A stretch of 64,000 bases of DNA from an uncultured Candidatus Melainabacteria bacterium (GTDB lineage: Bacteria; Cyanobacteriota; Vampirovibrionia; Gastranaerophilales; Gastranaerophilaceae): positions 1 to 64,000 of the forward strand of contig CAKVIN010000006.1 of NCBI GenBank assembly GCA_934754425.1, written 5' to 3'. Every line of letters starts with the position of its first letter. Position 1 is the stretch's first letter. The position numbers and the translations under genes are program-made. Shown here piece by piece: positions 7,259-15,519 of this stretch. The notes under the pieces were generated by a model. It was not told where the DNA came from. It was given only the letters and a program-made list of their open reading frames with translations, and ran no database searches.

Positions 7259-9004
7259 AGTTTTGTTTTTCAAATATTTAGCGCCAACAAAAATTATTGA
7301 TAATGCACAACTTATTGCTACACCTATTTTCAATATTTTTGATTGCTGGTTGTTTTCTTTTTGCTCTAAAATTTTTTTATATTTTACCATTTTTTTATAT
7401 AATTTTGTTTCAGTTTTATCTAAACCTTTTGCTTCAAAATTCTTAATCAAAGCATCCATTGGATTATACCCTTCACCATTAGATAAAGCTTTAAAATATT
7501 TATTCTCATAATCCTGCGCAATTTGTGATGTATAATTTTTTGTTTTGTCGATATTATTCAAAAAATTTTCTTTTTGTCCAAGCGCATTACTGAAAAACAA
7601 CATATTATTATAAGCCGCAGCCGGTTCTGCCAATTTTGCTTTTACAAATTCTTGTTCTTTTGCTAATTTTGATTTTGGTATCTTTAGGATACCGGATAAA
7701 ACATTAGCTTGTTCTTGATTATAATGGATTTGAGCAGAATCATGATTTGTTGCTCCAATAATAAAACTTTGTGGTTGCCAATTGCGTTCCAAAAATGCGT
7801 GATTACTACCCCAGTCGTTTGAAAGATAATCAGAAGTATAAATTTTTATCCTATCTTTTACGCAAGGTTTAAGATTGTATCCGTCATAAATATTAAAATT
7901 ATCCGGCGAAGTTGCAAATTCGTACATAATATTGTTAAAATTTTCGCCCTTGCATTTTTTTATTTCATTTTCAATTATGTTTAAAATTTTGTTGTCATAA
8001 TTTTGTCTTTTTATTTCATTACCCTTGTACAAAGGTTGCGAAATGTAAGTCCAAGCTGCATCAATTCTTATTCCGTCAAAATGTTCTGCATAAAATTTCA
8101 CTTTTTCTCTTAATAGTTTTTCTCCCTCTGCAGATTCGAAATTGAGCGCAGGTAATCCCCAACCGATTGTTGTATCTTTATGAAATGCTTTCGGGTTTGC
8201 CCATATTTCATCAAAAGAAAAACCGCACAACATATCACCATCAAGTTTTAAACCTTTTTTGTTTAATTCATTTTTTGCATTTTTCAAACTATCTTCTGCT
8301 AAAAATTGTTTAAAATAATAAAAATCCATTTCTTTATTTTTTATTTTTTTAATTTCTTGAATTCTTTTTTGTCGCTCATCAGGATTCACAATATCAGAAT
8401 TAAAAAGATTTTTATCTAAATTGTTCCAAGTTTTATAATCATGAGAATTATTAATCTCTCTTAGCATTCTATATAAAGCTTTTGCTTCTAATCGACTTTC
8501 ATTCTCTTTCTTGAAAAGTTCAAATTCTTTTTTGTATTTCCCTTCTTCAAAGATTTTATGCAAAAGTTTTTCTTGTGGTGAATCTTTGCCGATAACATTT
8601 TCAAAACGAACATTTGAATTATTTCTGTCAATGATTAATTTGGAATAGTCTTCTGGGTTTGCATATTTTTTTATATCAATATTTTGTTCTCCCAAATCCA
8701 TAGATGTGCCGGAATAAATCGGATATTCTCCATTGTGATTGTGATATTGACCAATGGGAAGCAGTTGAATTTCGTTTATTCCCCAATATGTTTTTGCAAA
8801 TTCAAAAAAATCTAAACTCTCTTTTGTGCCTAAATTTCCAACTCCGGTTTTATTTGGCAAAGATGTAGAAGGAACTATTAATAATGATTTGCCTCGATTA
8901 CCGACTTTATATTTTGCTTGCTGCAAAGTATTTTGATAATCAGAAATTTCATTATTTTTGAGTTTTCTTTGGAATGTTATATTATTTATTGCGCAAATTT
9001 TCAT
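7241..9004 (-). CDS. GH77-like 4-alpha-glucanotransferase with C-terminal membrane anchor
   Basis: The 587-aa protein aligns by eye with amylomaltase. SLLIVPSTSLPNKTGVGNLG and YWGINEIQLLPIGQ near the N terminus match the GH77 opening, and FDGIRIDAAWTY holds the likely nucleophile Asp. MYEFATSP may give the acid/base Glu, and GATNHDS the third carboxylate. The usual RIDHF, EDLG and THDxDT motifs are altered, so activity is uncertain. Unusually, a TM helix follows at about residues 557-579 (ILKIGVAISCALSIIFVGAK), then a basic tail. The N-terminal NNITFQRKLKN has the style of short N-terminal tags on other proteins in this window. Confidence 0.7.
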   Translation of the reverse strand: MKICAINNITFQRKLKNNEISDYQNTLQQAKYKVGNRGKSLLIVPSTSLPNKTGVGNLGTKESLDFFEFAKTYWGINEIQLLPIGQYHNHNGEYPIYSGTSMDLGEQNIDIKKYANPEDYSKLIIDRNNSNVRFENVIGKDSPQEKLLHKIFEEGKYKKEFELFKKENESRLEAKALYRMLREINNSHDYKTWNNLDKNLFNSDIVNPDERQKRIQEIKKIKNKEMDFYYFKQFLAEDSLKNAKNELNKKGLKLDGDMLCGFSFDEIWANPKAFHKDTTIGWGLPALNFESAEGEKLLREKVKFYAEHFDGIRIDAAWTYISQPLYKGNEIKRQNYDNKILNIIENEIKKCKGENFNNIMYEFATSPDNFNIYDGYNLKPCVKDRIKIYTSDYLSNDWGSNHAFLERNWQPQSFIIGATNHDSAQIHYNQEQANVLSGILKIPKSKLAKEQEFVKAKLAEPAAAYNNMLFFSNALGQKENFLNNIDKTKNYTSQIAQDYENKYFKALSNGEGYNPMDALIKNFEAKGLDKTETKLYKKMVKYKKILEQKENNQQSKILKIGVAISCALSIIFVGAKYLKNKTKKAEN

Positions 9005-9149
9005 AACTACACACCTATTTATATTAAAACCTAATAAATATTAAATTTGCGGTTTTATGTAGATTTGTTAAATATACATTCTAAAAATTGCAATAACTCT
9101 TTATTTACTGTAACATTTGAGATATGAGTGTGAATAAGGAGGACTCTTA

Positions 9150-10286
9150 ATGTTCAAAAAATTATTAAAAGGGGTGGTAGCGTTAGGTATTTTGTTAATG
9201 CTTAATAATCCTGCGCAAGCTTTTTATACCGATATGAGCGAAAGTCATTGGGCATATCAGTCAATTAAATTTTTAACAGAAATTGGGGTTTTAGTAGGAT
9301 ATCCTGATGGAACTTACAAACCTGATATTCCTGTAACAAGAGCTGAATTTGCGTCTATGGCGATTAAAGCTTTGGGACAAGAAGATGCAAATGTAACACA
9401 AGACATTCACTTTTCTGATATAGAACCAAATTTTTGGGCTTACAATATTATTAAAAAAGCAGTTTATTTTGATTTAATTCCTGATGCAGACGGACAAAGA
9501 TTCAGACCATATGAATCTGTTACCAGAGCAGAAGCTATAACAATTGCTGTAAACGCTTTAACAACTTCACAAATTAGCGAACAAAGAGCAAAAGATATTA
9601 TTTCTAAAAGCTATGAAGATTATGCACAAATGCCAGCATGGTTTTTGATTGCAGCAGGAAAAGCACAATTGCTTGACTTAATCATTGTAATGCCAGGTAA
9701 CGAAGGTAAATTAGAATCAGATAGACCTGCAAACAGAGCCGAAGTTGCAGCTATTTTATACAAAATGATGCAAGAAGCTAAACTTAATCCAAATGCTAAG
9801 CTTGCTGAAAATATGCAAAAAAGAACCGCAGAAGGTTATATCGTAGATAACGTAAGAGTTCAAGGTTCTATTGGTATTATTCCTGCCGGTGCAATTATTC
9901 CTATCAAAATGGAAACAGTTGTTGGTTCTCAAATTTCTAACGTAGCTGATATTTATACAGCAAAAGCTCCAAAAAACATTGTTACAAAAGATAAATACCT
10001 TTTGATTTCAGAAGGTAGTGACTTGAAAGGTCAAGTAAAATTTGTACAACGTGGTAAAACATTCAAACAAAATGGTCAAGTTATCGTTAAAAATGAACTT
10101 CTTGTAACTCCAAACGACCAAGCGGTTATGTTATATGGTGTTGCAACTCTTGACCCATCAAAAATCGGCTTCTGGAGAAGAATATTCAAGGGTGCAAAAG
10201 TTTTAACAATGCCTGGACAAATTGTTAACATCAGACTTCTTGGACCATTAAAAATTGATTTAACTAACGGTTATATTTATGAATAG
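9150..10286 (+). CDS. SLH-domain outer-envelope protein
   Basis: 378 aa with a signal peptide (residues 1-24, cleavage near AQA-FY). Three SLH repeats follow at about 26-78 (HWAYQSIKFLTEIGVLVGYP, TRAEFASM), 88-140 (FWAYNIIKKAVYFDLIP, TRAEAITI) and 156-208 (AWFLIAAGKAQLLDL, NRAEVAAI). SLH domains bind peptidoglycan or secondary cell-wall polymer. In cyanobacteria they tether outer-membrane proteins. The roughly 165-residue C-terminal part (VRVQGSIGIIPAGAIIPIKM) is beta-rich with no long porin barrel. A strong AAGGAGG precedes the ATG, and the coding sequence looks highly expressed. A terminator follows. Confidence 0.88.
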   Translation: MFKKLLKGVVALGILLMLNNPAQAFYTDMSESHWAYQSIKFLTEIGVLVGYPDGTYKPDIPVTRAEFASMAIKALGQEDANVTQDIHFSDIEPNFWAYNIIKKAVYFDLIPDADGQRFRPYESVTRAEAITIAVNALTTSQISEQRAKDIISKSYEDYAQMPAWFLIAAGKAQLLDLIIVMPGNEGKLESDRPANRAEVAAILYKMMQEAKLNPNAKLAENMQKRTAEGYIVDNVRVQGSIGIIPAGAIIPIKMETVVGSQISNVADIYTAKAPKNIVTKDKYLLISEGSDLKGQVKFVQRGKTFKQNGQVIVKNELLVTPNDQAVMLYGVATLDPSKIGFWRRIFKGAKVLTMPGQIVNIRLLGPLKIDLTNGYIYE

Positions 10287-10311
10287 TTAGTTAGTGATAA
10301 ATAGAACTTAG

Positions 10312-10347
10312 AAACGCTCTTGATTCAATCAAGAGCGTTTTTTTATA
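10312..10347. terminator. Strong terminator after the SLH gene
   Basis: A 12-14-bp perfect stem, AAACGCTCTTGATT and its complement (10312-10325, 10327-10340), followed by TTTTTTT. It lies between the convergent SLH gene and mutL. Confidence 0.9.
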
Positions 10348-10369
10348 TAAATTTTTTTATGAAACCAAT

Positions 10370-12184
10370 TTATTTATTTCGTTGGAAAAATTTTGCAATA
10401 TCTTTATGTTCAATAATATGTGAAATCGGTCTACCGTGAGGACAAGTAAAAGGCTTTTCGCAAGTTCTCCAATTTTTAATAATTTCTTGCATCTGGAAAC
10501 TATTCAAATAAGTATTCGCTTTTACTGCAGCTTTGCACGAAGTTGTAATCAAAATTTGCTCTTCTATATTATCAATATCGCCTGAAATATGTTCTAAAAT
10601 GTCTGCAAGAATTTCTTTTGGTGAAATTTTTGATATCAGTTGCGGAACTTTTCTAAAAATAGCTTCCTTTTCGGATAAGAAATCTATTTGATACCCAAAT
10701 TTTTCCAATTTGTCTTTATTTGATTCAAGAATATTTTTATCGCTCGGTGAAATTTCTAATACATCAGAAATAAAAAGTAGCTGACAATCAACATTTTTTG
10801 ATTTTTTTAGTTTTTCATAAATATATCTTTCTTCTGCAATATGCTGATCCACTATTTCCAAGCCATCTTCATGTTCAATCAAGATATAAGTTTTTTTATA
10901 TTGCCCAATTATCACATCTTCTTGTTCTACGTGTTTTTCTGCAACGATTTTTGCTTGTTCAGGTTGTATAAACGCAGATTGCTTAGGCATCAAATCTGTT
11001 TCTTGTTTTTTAGAAACTTGCGCCGGTTTAGGAAAAGAGATAATTTCTGATTTCTTTTCTTCCAAATCAGTTGTAGCTATTGGTTTATTAAAAACTTCTC
11101 CTATATTAAAATTTGATTCGACATAAATATCATCATTTTGTTTTGTTTCTACGGGTTCAATTTTTGGCTGAACAACAATTTGTGGAGTCGGTTTTTCAAT
11201 GATTCCGGATAAAGCCATATCAATTGATGAATAAATAAAATTAAAAATCTGGTTCGGATTTTTGTATCGAACTTCCTTTTTTGTCGGATGAACATTCACA
11301 TCAACATCCTCAGGCGGAATATTTATATTCAAAATGATAAACGGATATCTTGAACCAATAAGACTTTTGTAAGCTGTATCAATCGCTTTTTGGAATACCG
11401 GACATTTTACTGTACGAGAATTTACGTACATATAATAATCTTTTTTGCTCGCTCTTGTATAATCCGGAGTACTTACGTAACCTGAAATTTCTAACCCTGA
11501 AATCTTGTCAGTCTTATAAACTTTTCTTAAATTTTTTGCAACTTCTTCTGAAAATAGTTCTTTTGTGACTTGCAGCAAATCACCTTGACCGGTTGTTTTT
11601 AATGTAGTTTTTCCATTATTTTTCAGTTCAAACGCAACTTCCGGATGAGCTAACGCTAATGATTGAATGAGTTCACTAATGTAAGCGAATTCTGTTTTTT
11701 GAGATTTTAAAAATTTTAATCTTGCAGGAAGATTATAAAATAAATCTCTAATTTCCATTATTGTTCCGATTGCACAACCGGTTTGAGATTTTTTTACTTC
11801 AGAATTTTCACACTCAACTTTTGTTCCGTAATCAAAATCCGCAGTCCTTGTTGTACAAGTTAGTTTTGAAATAGAAATAATACTCGCTAAAGCTTCTCCT
11901 CTAAAGCCCATTGTTTTTACGGCATACAAATCCTCGCCGGTTTTAATTTTGCTTGTTGCGTGTTTAGAAAAAGCCAACACAATATCGTCAGGATGAATGC
12001 CTGAGCCATTATCTGCTACACGAATATTGCGACATTCGTTAGAAATTTCTATACTAACCTTTTTTGCTCCCGCATCAACAGAATTCTCAACAAGCTCTTT
12101 TACAACAGAATAAGGACGTTCAATAACTTCGCCTGCTGCAATTTGATTTATAACATTTTTTGATAGTTGAACAATTCTTCCCAA
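10370..12184 (-). CDS. mutL: DNA mismatch repair protein MutL
   Basis: The GHKL ATPase fold is clear: INQIAAGEVIERPYSVVKEL, DNGSGI and GFRGEALASI. The C-terminal domain keeps the latent endonuclease signature DQHIAEERYIYE (DQHA-x2-E-x4-E with Ile for Ala), plus SCKAAVKAN and CPHGRP. It therefore nicks DNA as in non-MutH bacteria. I place the start at the TTG at 12184 (LGRIVQLSKNVINQ), because GGGGGAG lies 7 nt upstream and homologues begin here. The open frame continues to 12301, but that stretch is repeat sequence. The resulting protein is about 604 aa. Confidence 0.95.
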   Translation of the reverse strand: MGRIVQLSKNVINQIAAGEVIERPYSVVKELVENSVDAGAKKVSIEISNECRNIRVADNGSGIHPDDIVLAFSKHATSKIKTGEDLYAVKTMGFRGEALASIISISKLTCTTRTADFDYGTKVECENSEVKKSQTGCAIGTIMEIRDLFYNLPARLKFLKSQKTEFAYISELIQSLALAHPEVAFELKNNGKTTLKTTGQGDLLQVTKELFSEEVAKNLRKVYKTDKISGLEISGYVSTPDYTRASKKDYYMYVNSRTVKCPVFQKAIDTAYKSLIGSRYPFIILNINIPPEDVDVNVHPTKKEVRYKNPNQIFNFIYSSIDMALSGIIEKPTPQIVVQPKIEPVETKQNDDIYVESNFNIGEVFNKPIATTDLEEKKSEIISFPKPAQVSKKQETDLMPKQSAFIQPEQAKIVAEKHVEQEDVIIGQYKKTYILIEHEDGLEIVDQHIAEERYIYEKLKKSKNVDCQLLFISDVLEISPSDKNILESNKDKLEKFGYQIDFLSEKEAIFRKVPQLISKISPKEILADILEHISGDIDNIEEQILITTSCKAAVKANTYLNSFQMQEIIKNWRTCEKPFTCPHGRPISHIIEHKDIAKFFQRNK

Positions 12185-12216
12185 AACCGAACTCCCCCGT
12201 TTATTATAACGTAAAA

Positions 12217-12302
12217 ATATTAATGTGCAAAAGGGGGAAATATAGGTGAGAAAGGTGGGAAATATTAGAAACGGTGGGAACGCTAACGCTTTTCCCACCA
12301 AA
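12217..12302. repeat. Palindromic repeat upstream of mutL (R family)
   Basis: An 86-bp block nearly identical to 13413-13500. It ends in the palindrome GGTGGGAA-CGCTAACGC-TTTTCCCACC. It lies immediately upstream of the mutL start and could affect its expression. Confidence 0.8.
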
Positions 12303-12324
12303 AAACTTTTATTATTTAATTGAA

Positions 12325-12627
12325 TTATTTCGCTTGAACTTCATCTGGTGTAAATATCCACCTTTTACCGAATAATATTTTATCTTTTTGTATGACTACA
12401 ATTTGTGCAATATTTGGTTCAAGCTCTACCAACAATTTGACGTCATCCGGAAAATCTTTTTGTAAATGGTCTTGTACATTACCATAATTACCTTCTATAA
12501 AATCTAAAATGTCATAATATTCTGTTATTTTATTCATTCTTTTTATGTCATCAAAAATTTTACTTTTTGTATTGTCAACTTTATCTTGAGTGTTTAAGCT
12601 ATATAAGTTATATTGATTAAATTCCAT
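12325..12627 (-). CDS. Uncharacterised 100-aa protein
   Basis: The ORF starts ATG at 12627 behind an AAAGG Shine-Dalgarno. The protein is acidic and soluble (KIFDDIKRMNKITEYYDILD) with a C-terminal beta-like stretch (IAQIVVIQKDKILFGKRWIF). No family is recognised. It precedes mutL in the same direction, separated by the R-family repeat. Confidence 0.6.
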   Translation of the reverse strand: MEFNQYNLYSLNTQDKVDNTKSKIFDDIKRMNKITEYYDILDFIEGNYGNVQDHLQKDFPDDVKLLVELEPNIAQIVVIQKDKILFGKRWIFTPDEVQAK

Positions 12628-12663
12628 TTTAAACCTTTCATCGTTGTTATGTAATACTTTTAG

Positions 12664-12695
12664 TTAATTGGGGATATTTTTATATCCCCAATTAA
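12664..12695. terminator. Strong hairpin between two small genes
   Basis: Perfect 14-bp stem TTAATTGGGGATAT/ATATCCCCAATTAA with a 4-nt loop. It lacks a clear T-run on the minus strand, so it may be an RNA-stability hairpin or a weak terminator of the 12718-13056 gene. Confidence 0.5.
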
Positions 12696-12717
12696 TAATT
12701 GAATAATTTAAAATCTT

Positions 12718-13056
12718 TTAGTGCGCACCATTACGTTTAGCATCTAATTCGGCAACTACTCTATAAGCTACGAGTTCTAACATTTCATTAAATTCTTCTT
12801 CTTGAGTTGCTGCTCTAGGTTGAGTATGTTCTTTAGGTTTTTCTCTATCTGGGTGAAAAAATCTTCCCCAATCAATATTTCCCATACTGCTATAACAAAC
12901 TTCGCCAGGCTTAATGCTTTCTGTTTCTGTGTTACCAGAAGGTTTTAATGTTGGTTTTTTATAGCTTGTTTCTTCTGTTTTTTTTGTTTTTTCTGTGTTT
13001 ACTTTTGGTTGTAAATTTGTAAATTTAGTTTGAAATTTTCTATTAATTAATACCAT
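12718..13056 (-). CDS. Uncharacterised 112-aa low-complexity protein
   Basis: The ATG at 13056 follows AAAGAAAGGAA. Residues 18-50 are rich in Lys/Thr/Pro (NTEKTKKTEETSYKKPTLKP) and look disordered. The C terminus, EEEFNEMLELVAYRVVAELD, is a short amphipathic helix. The N terminus MVLINRKFQTKFTN resembles short tags found on other proteins of this genome (NNITFQRKLK at 9004). Function unknown. Confidence 0.6.
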   Translation of the reverse strand: MVLINRKFQTKFTNLQPKVNTEKTKKTEETSYKKPTLKPSGNTETESIKPGEVCYSSMGNIDWGRFFHPDREKPKEHTQPRAATQEEEFNEMLELVAYRVVAELDAKRNGAH

Positions 13057-13121
13057 AATAAATTCCTTTCTTTTTACTTTCTTAATATCTGTTACATCAA
13101 ATTTATATTTTATTTTTTATT

Positions 13122-13163
13122 TTATTTTGGTCTACCTTTTGGATGTTTCTTTTTAATTTTCAT
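13122..13163 (-). CDS. Possible 13-aa basic peptide
   Basis: AAAAAGGAATTAAA precedes an ATG at 13163. The ORF encodes MKIKKKHPKGRPK, which ends in an AT-hook-like GRPK. It stands directly upstream of the 12718-13056 gene, so it could be a leader peptide. Very short, so low confidence. Confidence 0.25.
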   Translation of the reverse strand: MKIKKKHPKGRPK

Positions 13164-13229
13164 TTTAATTCCTTTTTATTTTGTTTTGCTTATGTTTCTT
13201 ATTACGGCATATTTTTCAAAAACTTTAGG

Positions 13230-13310
13230 GCAAATTGAAAAAGTAGAGCGCTATACTACTACTACTACTACTACTACGTTTGCGCCAATTGTAACGATTT
13301 TTCAATTTGC
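13230..13310. repeat. Inverted repeat with a (TAC)8 microsatellite in its loop
   Basis: GCAAATTGAAAAA (13230-13242) pairs perfectly with TTTTTCAATTTGC (13298-13310). The loop holds GCGC/GCGC-like inner pairing and eight TAC units (13254-13277). No ORF is supported. It may be a structured RNA or a slippage-prone site. Confidence 0.7.
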
Positions 13311-13412
13311 TTAACATATGAAAATATATTAATAAATTCCTTAATAATTCTTAATAATTGTACATGTTTTGATAAAAATTTTGTTTTTCGCGCCTTGTTA
13401 AATTACAAAACC

Positions 13413-13500
13413 GAAAAATATTAATGTGTAAAAGGGGGAAATATAGGTGAGAAAGGGGGGAAATATTAGAAACGGTGGGAACGCTGACGCTTTTCCCACC
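13413..13500. repeat. R-family repeat, copy of the mutL-upstream block
   Basis: Differs from 12217-12302 at only a few positions. Its terminal palindrome overlaps the start of the composite element at 13474-13620. Confidence 0.8.
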
Positions 13501-13620
13501 CTACCGTGTATAACGCAAAAAATATTTTTCCTACATTTTAATATTATTACCTAAAATTCCATTTTAGATAAAGTTTGAAAATAAAAATCGTAGGGTGGGA
13601 AAAGCGTTAGCGTTCCCACC
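13474..13620. repeat. MITE-like palindromic element, copy E1
   Basis: A 147-bp unit with long terminal inverted repeats. The left end is GGTGGGAACGCTGACGCTTT, continuing TCCCACCCTAC. The right end is GTAGGGTGGGAAAAGCG, continuing TTAGCGTTCCCACC. Each end is itself palindromic. The AT-rich core (TAACGCAAAAAATA...) encodes nothing. Copies lie at 13957-14104 and, partly, 14109-14228. Confidence 0.8.
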
Positions 13621-13638
13621 GAAAAACTTATTTTTAGC

Positions 13639-13667
13639 TTGAAAATGACACGATGATATTATATAAT
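13639..13667 (+). promoter_or_regulatory. Antisense RNA promoter, peptide locus 2
   Basis: TTGAAA (13639-13644), exactly 17 nt, then consensus TATAAT (13662-13667), on the plus strand and facing the peptide ORF from its 3' side. Confidence 0.75.
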
Positions 13668-13673
13668 AATAAT

Positions 13674-13775
13674 GTAAGGGAAAAGCCCTAGCTGGAACTA
13701 GGACTTAACCGTTTCCTTTACAATACGGATTGTAAAGTAGCTATCATCACAACAAAGGCGATAGCTATTTTTATT
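13674..13775 (+). ncRNA. Antisense RNA of peptide locus 2
   Basis: The start predicted from the consensus promoter is near 13674. A 5' hairpin AAGCCCTAG/CTAGGACTT (13683-13706) follows. A terminator with stem TAGCTATC/GATAGCTA (13738-13745, 13760-13767) and TTTTT ends it near 13775. The roughly 100-nt RNA covers most of the opposite-strand peptide ORF. The architecture matches the other two loci: a 5' hairpin, and a terminator inside the ORF. Confidence 0.7.
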
Positions 13776-13789
13776 AGCAATCTGTACAA
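13718..13789 (-). CDS. 23-aa hydrophobic peptide, type I toxin-like (locus 2)
   Basis: A TTG at 13789 lies 6 nt after AAAGGAGG. It opens a frame reading LYRLLIKIAIAFVVMIATL and ending QSVL. The LY-[KR] start and single hydrophobic span align with locus 3 (MLYKIIMLLL). The position matching the locus 3 ATG is AAC here, so the start codon is weakened. It lies between two E-type palindromic elements in a 1.2-kb stretch without other genes. Confidence 0.5.
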   Translation of the reverse strand: MYRLLIKIAIAFVVMIATLQSVL

Positions 13790-13956
13790 GTTCAACCTCC
13801 TTTCCTCGACTGTATAACCGTAATACTGTTGTTCGAGCGGTAGGTTGTCAGAACGGCTCCCTTATTTACATTATTGAATTTTCAAAGTATGTTTCGAAAG
13901 AGTATCACAAAAACTCAAGGTGCGCATAGCTCAAGTTTGATTATTAATAGTAAAAA

Positions 13957-14228
13957 GGTGGGAACACTGGCGCTTTTCCCACCCTACCGTGTTTAACGCA
14001 AAAAATGTTTTTCCTGCATTTTCAATATTATTACCCAAAATTCCATTTTAAATAAAGTTTGAAAATAAAAATCGTAGGGTGGGAAAAGCGTCAGCGTTCC
14101 CACCAAAAAACCATGTTTAACGCAAAAAATGTTTTTCCTGCATTTTCAATATTATTACCTAAAATTCCATTTTAGATAAAATTTAAAAATAAAAATCGTA
14201 GGGTGGGAAAAGCGCCAGCGTTCCCACC
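13957..14228. repeat. MITE-like palindromic elements, copies E2 and partial E3
   Basis: E2 (13957-14104) is a full 148-bp copy of the 13474-13620 element, with the same AT-rich core and inverted ends. E3 (about 14109-14228) repeats the core and right end only, in tandem. No coding potential. The rest of 13164-14362 holds only repeats and peptide locus 2. Confidence 0.8.
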
Positions 14229-14362
14229 AAAAACTTTTACCAAAAATTAATACTTTTTCTATTCTGTTTGTCAATCATTTTCGCCTCTACGCATCTAATC
14301 TCCTTTTACTCCATTTTTATTTTTGAGATATAATAAAATTAATAAATACAGGAGTAAAACAA

Positions 14363-15490
14363 ATGGCAAAGGGTAAAAAAATCAAAGTAGCGTTTCCTCA
14401 TATGGGAACAATTTCTATAGCTTGGGCGGCAGGACTTAGAAAAATTGGAGTAGAACCTTATGTTCCGCCATATACAAGCAAAAAAACTTTATCATACGGA
14501 ACAAAAAATTCGCCTGAAGCAATTTGTTTACCTTATAAATTAATACTTGGTAATTTTATAGAAGCTATAGAAGGCGGAGCCGACTATGTTGCAATGATTA
14601 CATCTCCGGGAATTTGTCGTTTAGGTGAATACGGAACAAATATTCACACAACTCTTAAAGAACTCGGTTACAACGCTAACTATATTGAATTATCACTATA
14701 TGATGGTATAAAAGGGCTTTATAACTTTTTGAGAGATGTTTCAGGTAAGAATGACCCGATTTTAATTTTGAGAGCAATCAATATAACAATGCGTAAGATT
14801 TTTGCTATTGATGATTTGGATACAGCTCTTTCTTATTATAGAGCTCGTGAAATCAAGTTTGGTGATGCAGAAAGAAATTACAAAAAAGCTTTAAAAATGA
14901 TTGATAAAGCAAACTCTACACACGATTTAAAAATCGCTTACGAAAGAGCTCTTAAAGAGATTGAAAAAACAGAAATTGATCCAAATAGAGAAGTTTTGAA
15001 TGTTGATATTACAGGAGAAATTTTCCTTGTTAACGATGAATTTTCTAACCAAAATATTGAACGTGAACTTGGAAAAATGGGAGTTCAAACCAGAAGAAGC
15101 CTAACTGTTGGAAGTTTCTTAAAAGATGCAATCATACCAAAAGCTTTTAGACCACCGGAAACTCATTTACAGAGAGCAGAAAGAATGGCTCGTCCTTATT
15201 TGATGAGAGATATTGGTGGTGATGCATTGGAATGTGTTTCTGATGTAGTTTTTGCTGATGAAAAAGGTAAAGATGGTATTATCCACATTTCTCCATTTAC
15301 TTGTATGCCGGAAATTATGTCACAAAACATTTTTCCTACAATGAGAGAAAACCACGAAATTCCGATTTTAACATTAATTATGGATGAACAAACAGGAAAA
15401 GCCGGATATATAACCAGATTAGAAGCTTTTGTTGACTTGATGCGCCGTAAAAAACGTGCAAAACTAGGTAAATTAAAGACACGCATATAG
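14363..15490 (+). CDS. CoA-protein-activase-like Fe-S protein
   Basis: 375 aa related to the 2-hydroxyacyl-CoA dehydratase/activase superfamily (COG3580/3581-type). The opening KVAFPHMGTISIAWAAGLRK matches. Conserved cysteines stand in NSPEAICLPYK, SPGICRLGEYG and SPFTCMPE, likely binding a 4Fe-4S cluster. Its exact substrate is unknown, and in many gut bacteria such stand-alone proteins are annotated only as CoA protein activase. An AGGAG Shine-Dalgarno precedes the ATG. mraY follows after 29 bp in the same direction with its own SD. Confidence 0.75.
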   Translation: MAKGKKIKVAFPHMGTISIAWAAGLRKIGVEPYVPPYTSKKTLSYGTKNSPEAICLPYKLILGNFIEAIEGGADYVAMITSPGICRLGEYGTNIHTTLKELGYNANYIELSLYDGIKGLYNFLRDVSGKNDPILILRAINITMRKIFAIDDLDTALSYYRAREIKFGDAERNYKKALKMIDKANSTHDLKIAYERALKEIEKTEIDPNREVLNVDITGEIFLVNDEFSNQNIERELGKMGVQTRRSLTVGSFLKDAIIPKAFRPPETHLQRAERMARPYLMRDIGGDALECVSDVVFADEKGKDGIIHISPFTCMPEIMSQNIFPTMRENHEIPILTLIMDEQTGKAGYITRLEAFVDLMRRKKRAKLGKLKTRI

Positions 15491-15519
15491 TACTAATTTT
15501 TATTTTAGGAGAAAATTTT

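Noticed and set aside
12185..12301. N-terminal extension of mutL
   Set aside because: It reads through a palindromic repeat, lacks SD and homology; the TTG at 12184 with GGGGGAG fits MutL starts.
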